15,493 bases of DNA from Methanobacterium sp. (lineage in GTDB: Archaea; Methanobacteriota; Methanobacteria; Methanobacteriales; Methanobacteriaceae): contig PLXT01000136.1 in the NCBI GenBank assembly GCA_003151535.1, positions 13,473 to 28,965 on the forward strand. The letters run 5' to 3'. This document shows positions 8,436 through 13,918 of this stretch, in pieces. Under the pieces are notes generated by a model that was given only the letters and a program-made list of their open reading frames with translations, was not told where the DNA came from and searched no databases. The position numbers were made by a program, and so were the translations under genes. Each line of letters starts with the position of its first letter. Within the stretch, counting starts at the first letter, position 1.

Positions 8436-9326
8436 CTAATCATCGTCACTTAAGAATTTTTTATGACTTACCAGATCGATAAGATATTTACCATACTCAG
8501 TTTTTTCCAACTTTTCAGCAGATTTTAAAACAGTTTCTTCATTTATCCAACCGTTATTGTAGGCTATTTCTTCCAGACATGCAATATAAAATCCCTGTCT
8601 TTTTTGTATAGCTTCTACGTAATTACTGGCTTCTAAAAGTCCGATATGCGTTCCTGTGTCGAGCCATGCCATTCCACGACCTAATAATTCAACTTTTAGC
8701 TTTTTTTCCTTTAGATAAGCATCGTTTATACTAGTAATCTCTAGTTCTCCTCGATTGGATGGCTTAACTTTCTTAGCTATTTCTATAACTTTATTATCAT
8801 AGAAATATAAGCCCGGTACAACATAATTTGATTTTGGAATTTCAGGCTTTTCTGTAACTGAAAGCACATTTTCGTTTTCATCAAATTCAATTACTCCAAA
8901 TGGTCTTGGGTCTTTAACATAGTACCCGAAAATAACTGCTCCTTCCTTTAGAAATGAAGATCTTTCGAGTATTTCCCCGAACCTGTGACCATGGAATATA
9001 TTGTCTCCTAATACAAGAGCAACGCTATCATTTCCAATAAATGTTTCACCTACAATAAAAGCATCAGCTAATCCTTTAGGTTCATCCTGAACTTCATATG
9101 AAAATTTAAGGCCTAAATCACTACCATCGCCAAGTAGCTCTTTATAGTTATTCAGATCGTGGGGTGTTGAAATAATTAATATTTCCCTTATACCTGCTAA
9201 CATTAGAACGGATAATGGATAATAAATCATAGGTTTATCATATATGGGGAGCAACTGTTTTGAAACAGCTTTGGTAATTGGATAAAGCCTAGTGCCAGAT
9301 CCACCTGCCAGTATTATTCCTTTCAT
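8436..9326 (-). CDS. rfbA: Glucose-1-phosphate thymidylyltransferase
   Basis: The enzyme makes dTDP-glucose from glucose-1-phosphate and dTTP, the first step of dTDP-L-rhamnose synthesis, in the cytoplasm. The nucleotidyltransferase signature GGSGTRLYPIT is at residues 8-18, with the conserved PK-like region QLLPIYDKPMIYYPLS after it. Asp108 in LVLGDNIFHG matches the metal-binding Asp of RmlA. FGVIEFDENENV, EKPEIPKSNYVVPGLYFYD and GRGMAWLDTGTH are all family blocks. At 296 residues it is the usual short RmlA length, without the C-terminal extension of long paralogs. ATG 9324-9326 is preceded by a strong AAGGAGA ribosome binding site. It lies 22 bp downstream of rfbD, so the two form an operon. 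Confidence 0.96.
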   Translation of the reverse strand: MKGIILAGGSGTRLYPITKAVSKQLLPIYDKPMIYYPLSVLMLAGIREILIISTPHDLNNYKELLGDGSDLGLKFSYEVQDEPKGLADAFIVGETFIGNDSVALVLGDNIFHGHRFGEILERSSFLKEGAVIFGYYVKDPRPFGVIEFDENENVLSVTEKPEIPKSNYVVPGLYFYDNKVIEIAKKVKPSNRGELEITSINDAYLKEKKLKVELLGRGMAWLDTGTHIGLLEASNYVEAIQKRQGFYIACLEEIAYNNGWINEETVLKSAEKLEKTEYGKYLIDLVSHKKFLSDDD

Positions 9327-9348
9327 AAATTATTTCTCCTTTCAATTT

Positions 9349-10185
9349 TTATAATAATTTCATATACTGCCTCATAGCTGTTTTATAGCTTTGAATTTCG
9401 GGAAATCCTTCAAGTTTCCAATTATAATTTTCAAGGACAGAAAATTTTGGTCTTGGAGCGGGTCTAGGAAATTCTTCTGTAGTAACAGGGGTTAGTTCAA
9501 CTTCAATTCCTGCAATTTCAAATATTTCCCTTGCAAATTCATACCAGGAACAAGAATCACTGTTGGTAATATGATAAATACCGAAAACAGGTTTTTTTAT
9601 TAGTTTAGCAATGGCTTTTGATAGATCAACTGTGTATGTAGGTGACCCTATTTGATCATTGACTACAGAAATTTGTTTATTATTTTCTGCGAGATTTAAC
9701 ATGGTAGTGATAAAATTGGGTCCATGAATTCCGTATAACCATGATGATCTAACTATGTAAAATTTATTTAAATTATCCCTGATAAAAACTTCTCCAATAT
9801 GTTTAGTTTTCCCATAAACACTTAATGGATTAGTTTGATCGTATTCATAATACGAAGTACCCTTTAAACCATCAAAAACGTAGTCTGTGCAGATGTACAC
9901 CATTGCACTATCTGTTTCTTTACAAGCAACAGCTACATTACGAGTTCCCAAAGCATTTACTTTATAAGCCAAATCAGGGTTTGCTTCACTCCCATCAACA
10001 TCTGTAAAAGCGGCTGTATGTACGACTACATCGGGATTTATCTCTTTAACTATTTCTATAGTTTTATCTATGTTTGTAATGTCTAAAGTGTCTATAGTTG
10101 TTGTTTTGACTTCATTTTCACAAGATAGAATATCTACAAGATCATGTCCTAACATTCCCTCGGAACCTATAATCAATACTTTCAT
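9349..10185 (-). CDS. rfbD: dTDP-4-dehydrorhamnose reductase
   Basis: The enzyme carries out the NAD(P)H-dependent last step to dTDP-L-rhamnose. It is a short-chain dehydrogenase fold: Rossmann glycines GSEGMLG at residues 7-13, HTAAFTDVDGSE (residues 56-67), CTDYVFDG with the catalytic Thr100, and the YxxxK pair Tyr124-Lys128 in VYGKTK. The C-terminal substrate-binding part includes GIYHITNSDSCSWYEFAREI and RPAPRPKFSVLEN, both typical of RmlD. Length of 278 is normal. The ATG at 10183-10185 has a GGAGTG ribosome binding site five bases upstream. It is first in a two-gene unit with rfbA. An upstream AT-rich stretch (- strand ATTATAAAAT at 10231-10240) is a likely TATA box. Confidence 0.95.
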   Translation of the reverse strand: MKVLIIGSEGMLGHDLVDILSCENEVKTTTIDTLDITNIDKTIEIVKEINPDVVVHTAAFTDVDGSEANPDLAYKVNALGTRNVAVACKETDSAMVYICTDYVFDGLKGTSYYEYDQTNPLSVYGKTKHIGEVFIRDNLNKFYIVRSSWLYGIHGPNFITTMLNLAENNKQISVVNDQIGSPTYTVDLSKAIAKLIKKPVFGIYHITNSDSCSWYEFAREIFEIAGIEVELTPVTTEEFPRPAPRPKFSVLENYNWKLEGFPEIQSYKTAMRQYMKLL

Positions 10186-10230
10186 TTTTTCACTCCATTA
10201 ATAAGATAAAATTCTATTTGACATTTGTTT

Positions 10231-10240
10231 ATTTTATAAT
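10231..10240 (-). promoter_or_regulatory. TATA box candidate for rfbD-rfbA
   Basis: On the - strand ATTATAAAAT lies about 46-55 bases before the rfbD ATG, which would put the transcript start some 20 nt before the start codon. The 237-bp gap 10186-10422 otherwise holds a 6-bp inverted repeat (TTCATC 10272-10277 / GATGAA 10288-10293) of unknown meaning. Confidence 0.45.
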
Positions 10241-10392
10241 TAACTTATAGGTAAATAATTAATTAAGTATCTTCATCATGTCAAAAAGATGAACTACAAA
10301 AAATTTAGACATCATAAAAATTTGTTTAATCTCAAATTGATGAATTAAGCCAAGAATGATAATAAAACCAAAAATTCATTAAAAGAGTTAAA

Positions 10393-10408
10393 GAATTATT
10401 TATAATTC
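10393..10408 (-). terminator. Palindromic terminator candidate after the DUF1616-like gene
   Basis: GAATTAT and ATAATTC form a perfect 7-bp inverted repeat with a 2-nt centre, 15 bp past the stop of the membrane protein. On the - strand it is followed by TTTAACTCTTTT. The stem is AT-only, so it is weak as a hairpin; the T-rich tail is what makes a terminator plausible. Confidence 0.4.
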
Positions 10409-10422
10409 AATCCTCTACTGGT

Positions 10423-10860
10423 TCATTTTAAGAAGGATTTTAAAAAGAAGTTAATAATCAATTTTTTTGGAATATTTATTCTCTTAAAAAATGCTATAAC
10501 TATTAAAATTAGAGTTAGAATTGATAATGGGAATAATATAGAGTTAGTATCTAATCCAAACTTAGTGTAGTAAAGAATGTATCCCATTATAGAAGTCATG
10601 GGAAAGTTTATAGCAAAACTCAATCCTAAACGAATATTTCTCTCTAAATCATCTCTTACAGGATATAAAATTATTGAAATTAGATATCCTGGTAAAATAG
10701 ATCCAAACATGATAAGAAGGATTGTATGAACTGTATTTAGAGTATGATTTGTAAAAAAAGATATTATTGTTAATATTGTGATTATACTTATTAATATTAT
10801 ATCATCATAAGATCGGATTTTTTGATTATTAATAGTTTCACTTTCAGTTATATATTTCAT
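10423..10860 (-). CDS. Short DUF1616-like membrane protein
   Basis: A 145-residue integral membrane protein with four hydrophobic segments, roughly residues 22-40, 46-67, 78-101 and 110-127, separated by short charged loops. The block GSILPGYLISIILYPVRDDLERNIRLGLSFAI resembles the conserved LPGY...D..ER..LS core of DUF1616 (PF07760), a family common in methanogens and of unknown function. It is much shorter than typical members, which run to about 300 residues, so it keeps only the membrane part. The longest frame could start at a TTG at 10872, but that codon overlaps the GGAG ribosome binding site (10868-10871) that sits seven bases before ATG 10860, so the ATG is the real start. It lies between rfbC and rfbD, with gaps of more than 230 bp on each side. 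A role in moving or assembling the rhamnose-bearing glycan is possible but rests only on position. Confidence 0.65.
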   Translation of the reverse strand: MKYITESETINNQKIRSYDDIILISIITILTIISFFTNHTLNTVHTILLIMFGSILPGYLISIILYPVRDDLERNIRLGLSFAINFPMTSIMGYILYYTKFGLDTNSILFPLSILTLILIVIAFFKRINIPKKLIINFFLKSFLK

Positions 10861-10872
10861 ATTTTTCTCCAA

Positions 10873-11174
10873 TTTTTAGATGAATAATACTTGTTATAAA
10901 AATTTGTATGTTATTGAACTATTTCACATTAATATTATAATTATATTAACTGTCATCAGTTTAAAAAAGATTAATTATATTTTTGATTATGATTGTTGAA
11001 TTGTTATGAAAATTTTAGAATGTATGTTCTGGTATATTCTTTAGTTATTTGTTCAATTGATATTAATAAATTTTAGTTTTATTATCAAAATGTGGAAGTG
11101 ATATATTTTAAAATTTTAAAGTATATAAGCGGTTAATTGTATCGGGTACCCAAAATATATTGTTGAACTAAATA
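10873..11174. other. Intergenic gap of about 300 bp between rfbC and the DUF1616-like gene
   Basis: No credible coding frame or RNA gene is seen. The stretch is very AT-rich apart from TCGGGTACCCA near 11142-11152, an 8-bp palindrome (GGGTACCC). A TATATAAG at about 11122-11129 on the + strand could act as a TATA box, but no gene follows it; any transcript would run antisense into the rfbC 3' end. The promoter of the DUF1616-like gene lies at the left edge. Confidence 0.5.
10893..10902 (-). promoter_or_regulatory. TATA box candidate for the DUF1616-like gene
   Basis: On the - strand TTTTTATAAC lies about 33-42 bases before the ATG at 10860, a spacing that gives a short leader just long enough to include the GGAG ribosome binding site. 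Confidence 0.4.
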
Positions 11175-11723
11175 TTAAAAATCTGTTGGAGTTTCTTTCA
11201 ATGTTTTCCACTTTTTATCTTTATCTGATAAAATGATATCGTTGATTGGCCAATTAATTCCTATTTCTGGATCATTCCAAAGAATTCCACCTTCATCATT
11301 AGAATCATAGAAATCTGTGCATTTATATGTAAATTCAGCTTCTTTTGATAGTACTAAGAATCCATGTGCAAATCCTTCAGGAATATAAAACTGTTTTTTA
11401 TTTTTTTCAGAGAGTAAAATACCTTCCCATTTTCCATAAGTTTTTGAGTTCTTTCTAAGATCTACTGCTACATCAAAGACTTTGCCTGTGATTACCCTGA
11501 CTAATTTACCTTGAGGTTTATTATATTGAAAATGAAGCCCTCTAAGAACACCTTTTTTTGATTTGGATTGATTATCTTGGACAAAATTTAAATCAAGTCC
11601 AGCTTCTTTAAATTCTTCAGCATTGTATGTTTCCATAAAGTAACCACGCTCATCCCCGAATACTGTTGGTTCAATTATATAAACATCTTCAATACCTGTT
11701 TTAATGAATTTGAATTTACCCAT
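11175..11723 (-). CDS. rfbC: dTDP-4-dehydrorhamnose 3,5-epimerase
   Basis: The enzyme epimerises C3 and C5 of dTDP-4-keto-6-deoxy-glucose, the third step of dTDP-L-rhamnose synthesis. It is a cupin fold of 182 residues, the normal RmlC length. Visible family blocks: GDERGYFMETYN (residues 23-34), FVQDNQSKSKKGVLRGLHFQ with the catalytic base His64, KLVRVITGKVFDVAVDLR, FYIPEGFAHGFLVL with His120, and FTYKCTDFY with Tyr134, the expected acid. The C-terminal GILWNDPEIGINWP is also typical. The ATG at 11721-11723 has GGGAGATC 11-12 bases upstream. It lies 314 bp from the next gene on its strand, so it is probably transcribed on its own. A TATA box and a 12-bp palindrome lie upstream. Confidence 0.96.
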   Translation of the reverse strand: MGKFKFIKTGIEDVYIIEPTVFGDERGYFMETYNAEEFKEAGLDLNFVQDNQSKSKKGVLRGLHFQYNKPQGKLVRVITGKVFDVAVDLRKNSKTYGKWEGILLSEKNKKQFYIPEGFAHGFLVLSKEAEFTYKCTDFYDSNDEGGILWNDPEIGINWPINDIILSDKDKKWKTLKETPTDF

Positions 11724-11778
11724 TATCTATCGATCTCCCATGAAAATTCGTTAACTTCAAATTAATTCATATTTAATT

Positions 11779-11803
11779 AATACTAGTATTCAAATATAAA
11801 TTT
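11779..11803 (-). promoter_or_regulatory. rfbC promoter with adjoining 12-bp palindrome
   Basis: On the - strand a TTTATATTT box (about 11792-11803) is followed directly by the perfect palindrome AATACTAGTATT (11779-11790). A palindrome between the TATA box and the expected transcript start is where many archaeal repressors bind. The leader to the ATG would be about 45 nt. In DNA this AT-rich the palindrome could be chance. Confidence 0.4.
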
Positions 11804-11804
11804 T

Positions 11805-12190
11805 ATTATGAATGTAAAGAAATTTAAAATTATAAATTCTAACCAATTTCAATTTTTTTAAACAAATGAAATTTGTAAGCATTTTATTTGTTGAGGGTTT
11901 GGTTTCTTTTGAATCTATTTTAAATAATTTTTCTTACAATTAACTTGATGGTTCGTATAATATACTGAGTAATCTGTTTGAATTATAACTTAATGTTGAT
12001 GAGAAAACTCGATATGAGATACTTTTAACGACTATATGGCAAATTATTGATTTAGGTTTAATATTAGGTGTTTCTTTTTATAAATTAGTTTAAATGACTG
12101 AATCGGAAAGATATAATGAGTTAGTGTATATATAAACGTTAGCTATGTGCCATCAGTTTTTTTTATAATTGTAGCTAATCTGAGTAATTT
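11805..12190. other. AT-rich intergenic stretch with no recognised gene
   Basis: Both strands were read and only short unsupported frames were found. Two local structures stand out near its right end: a TATATATAA box at 12126-12134, and a 7-bp perfect inverted repeat TTAGCTA (12139-12145) / TAGCTAA (12172-12178), whose 26-nt loop contains T8 at 12157-12164. These could mark a short transcript, but nothing else supports one. Confidence 0.4.
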
Positions 12191-12238
12191 GGAAAGGGTA
12201 TAAGTGTACTTAATTTAGGTATATACTGTTTCAGATAA

Positions 12239-12347
12239 CTTTATTTCTTAAAAATACCAATAGACGGGACTTGTCCGAAAGAATTTGTAACATTAAGCTC
12301 AATGCATGTCTTAAATTGAAAAACCAGTCGTGAGACTGCCATTTTTT
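12239..12347 (+). other. Upstream module copy A: conserved block, hairpin and T-run (possible small RNA or regulatory leader)
   Basis: CTTTATTTCTTAAAAATA (12239-12256) is identical to 13699-13716 upstream of the paralogous gene. GTCTTAAAT recurs at offset +69 in both copies. At offset +86 here is a hairpin CAGTC-GTGA-GACTG (12325-12338), five pairs closed by a GNRA-type tetraloop, followed within three bases by T6 (12342-12347). A TATATAC at 12220-12226 lies about 25 bp before the conserved block. Two readings fit: a small RNA of about 100 nt with its own promoter and terminator, or a regulatory site upstream of the main promoter at 12366. No known RNA family was recognised. Confidence 0.45.
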
Positions 12348-12365
12348 CTAAATTAAAACAAAACC

Positions 12366-12388
12366 TTTATATGTGATATTAATGTGAT
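12366..12388 (+). promoter_or_regulatory. TATA box and ATGTGAT direct repeat before the transglutaminase-like gene
   Basis: TTTATATG (12366-12373), preceded by AAAACC, is a good archaeal TATA box with BRE. Overlapping and following it are two copies of ATGTGAT at 12371-12377 and 12382-12388, 11 bp apart, which is one helical turn. The paralog has the same layout at 13826-13848. A regulator bound here would sit between TATA box and transcript start, the usual position of an archaeal repressor. The expected leader is about 65 nt. Confidence 0.6.
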
Positions 12389-12445
12389 TATTTAATTAGT
12401 CTATGAGCTTCAAATAAGGAGACATATTTGACGTGAGTAGATATC

Positions 12446-12460
12446 GGAGGCGATAGAATT
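12446..12460 (+). promoter_or_regulatory. Ribosome binding site GGAGGCGAT deciding an ATT start
   Basis: GGAGGCGAT (12446-12454) matches the archaeal GGAGGTGAT consensus at eight of nine positions. The codon seven bases after GGAGG is ATT (12458). A TGA in frame at 12434 rules out any upstream ATG, GTG or TTG start, and the next TTG (12470) is 19 bases from GGAGG and would remove the basic n-region of the signal peptide. Confidence 0.65.
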
Positions 12461-13366
12461 AAGCGAAAATTGTTTTTATCAGTGCTATTATTATTTGGTT
12501 TAGCACTGATGATAAATGTAAGTACATCTGCAGCAGCAACTATTACAACCCCTACATCTGCAACACAAACTGTTGGAGTGAATCATACAGCTCCTAAAGT
12601 TTTAGGAGTAACTCCCGGCAACAATACAATAGTTTCTACATGCCCTACCGTTAAAGTAATATTTACAAAGAATGTTACGTCTGGAAGTCAGAATGTTCTA
12701 TTAAAAAATGGTAACTCTGTAGTTCCAACTAAGAACATCTTCAGCGGTAAAATATTGTATATGACACCTTCAATTGCATTAAGCGAAGGAGTTAGATATT
12801 ATGTCATATTCAATGCAAACAGTGTAATTGACGAATTTGGAAACGAAAATTCGTATTATAACAGTAGTTTCACAGTATCTCCAATAACTTTATTACAGAT
12901 GAAGGATGGTCAAAACAGAGCACAAGTCTACTTCAACAACAATCAGAGATTACCTAATTATGTGAGTTATGGGTCAACCCATATACTAATTGCACAATTC
13001 CAAAAGATCATTGCAACACAAGGACTCAAAATCAATACAAAAATTACAAATCCCAATGCAAGCTTAGCTTCTATAATGAAGGGAGCAGCAAAATATGGAT
13101 ATAGCCATTCAGCAAGTACTGCAGCAGCCATGGAACGTATTGGTGCTGGAGATTGCTGGGCCATGAGTGACTATTTGTACACAAAAATGACAGCAGCTCA
13201 TATGACAGCTAGAATTATACAGTACCCAACATCCTATGTAAATAACCATAGATCAGTACAGTATCTTTCCAACGGAGCATGGGTTAATGCACCATACAGA
13301 CAATACTTTTCAACCGATATGTTCAACAATACACAAAGTACTGGAATGGTCATTAGATGCGGCTGA
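12458..13366 (+). CDS. Secreted pseudomurein-binding protein with transglutaminase-like peptidase domain
   Basis: From the ATT start the protein is 302 residues. Order: signal peptide (KRK n-region, LFLSVLLLFGLAL core, cleavage near STSAA, about residue 25), a Big_5-like Ig domain (~45-140, APKVLGVTPGNNT ... SPIT), one pseudomurein-binding repeat (~143-192, MKDGQNRAQVYFNNNQRLPNYVSYG), and a transglutaminase-like module (~205-290). The module has Cys233 in GAGDCWAMSDY and His264 in NNHRSVQY, as in the C-H-D pseudomurein endoisopeptidases PeiW and PeiP. The expected role is cutting peptide cross-links in the cell's own pseudomurein during growth or division, outside the cell. The usual triad Asp seems replaced by Asn277 (WVNAPY). 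The ATT start is inferred from the ribosome binding site; the first conventional start is TTG 12470, giving 298 residues. A T-rich terminator follows. Upstream DNA and the first three domains are shared with the next gene. Confidence 0.85.
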   Translation: MKRKLFLSVLLLFGLALMINVSTSAAATITTPTSATQTVGVNHTAPKVLGVTPGNNTIVSTCPTVKVIFTKNVTSGSQNVLLKNGNSVVPTKNIFSGKILYMTPSIALSEGVRYYVIFNANSVIDEFGNENSYYNSSFTVSPITLLQMKDGQNRAQVYFNNNQRLPNYVSYGSTHILIAQFQKIIATQGLKINTKITNPNASLASIMKGAAKYGYSHSASTAAAMERIGAGDCWAMSDYLYTKMTAAHMTARIIQYPTSYVNNHRSVQYLSNGAWVNAPYRQYFSTDMFNNTQSTGMVIRCG

Positions 13367-13382
13367 TTAGATAAATTGAATA

Positions 13383-13397
13383 TTTTTTTTCTTTTTT
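13383..13397 (+). terminator. T-run terminator
   Basis: Eight T, one C and six T follow the stop of the transglutaminase-like gene after 16 bp, without a hairpin. This is a typical archaeal intrinsic terminator. Confidence 0.6.
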
Positions 13398-13680
13398 AAA
13401 TAAATGATATAATTTTAATTAGATTATTTCTAAATTTGGAAATTAATTTTTTAAATAAAATCTTAAAATGGATAAAGTATTAATAAATAGGTTAAATCCT
13501 CTAATTATCTAATAAACTTCTTAATAGGGGTTTATAGGATATACTTGTTAATTCTCATTTAATTGACCAATTAATCTTATATAAAGTTAATTTCATTAAA
13601 ATATCCATCAAATGCCTTTTTATGATGTTTTTGAAGTTATACTCTTATTGGCAAAAGGAAAGGATACCATAAATTTAAGC
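13398..13680. other. Intergenic stretch between the two pseudomurein-binding genes
   Basis: No coding frame or RNA gene is supported. A block beginning GGAAAGG at 13657 resembles 12191 onward and is the left edge of the duplicated upstream module, with a 6-bp length difference at this end. Confidence 0.4.
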
Positions 13681-13698
13681 TTATAAAGTGACGAATAC

Positions 13699-13807
13699 CT
13701 TTATTTCTTAAAAATATCATCAGAGCAGAGTTATCATTAATATCTTGTTTCAATAACCTCTAAACAAGTCTTAAATCAATAAAACAGCCATAAGGGCCTC
13801 TTTTTTT
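13699..13807 (+). other. Upstream module copy B: conserved block, weak hairpin and T-run
   Basis: This is the second copy of the module at 12239-12347, with the same offsets: CTTTATTTCTTAAAAATA at 13699-13716, GTCTTAAAT at 13768 (+69), the stem region at 13785 (+86) and a T7 at 13801-13807. The stem is weaker here (GCC-ATAAG-GGC, three pairs), although both arms have changed together relative to copy A. A TTATAAAG at 13681-13688 could be its TATA box. Sequence between the blocks has diverged, yet no base has been gained or lost from the first block to the TATA box at 13826. Confidence 0.4.
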
Positions 13808-13825
13808 GGAAATTAAACCAAAGGT

Positions 13826-13848
13826 TTTATAAGTGATTATAATGTGAT
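13826..13848 (+). promoter_or_regulatory. TATA box and AAGTGAT/ATGTGAT direct repeat before the second pseudomurein-binding gene
   Basis: TTTATAAG (13826-13833) is at offset +127 from the conserved block, the same as in copy A. AAGTGAT (13831-13837) and ATGTGAT (13842-13848) keep the 11-bp spacing, so both genes probably answer to the same regulator. Confidence 0.55.
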
Positions 13849-13902
13849 TTATTCTTAGATTTAATAATATCAAATGGTCACGAATTTGATATACGTTAAA
13901 TT

Positions 13903-13918
13903 GGGGGGCGGTAAAATT
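13903..13918 (+). promoter_or_regulatory. G-rich ribosome binding site before an ATT start
   Basis: GGGGGGCGGT aligns base for base with GGAGGCGAT of the paralog. GGGGG can still pair with CCUCC of 16S rRNA through one G-U pair. The ATT at 13916 is seven bases after it, as in the paralog. Confidence 0.5.

Noticed and set aside
11142..11152. GGGTACCC palindrome as an integration or attachment site
   Set aside because: A single 8-bp palindrome with no integrase, tRNA gene or matching direct repeat nearby.
11866..11943. 25-codon frame starting MKFVSILFVEG in the rfbC upstream region
   Set aside because: No ribosome binding site, very short, and composition matches random AT-rich DNA.
12967..13164. 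65-codon - strand frame in the transglutaminase-like gene
   Set aside because: Shadow of a well-supported coding domain.
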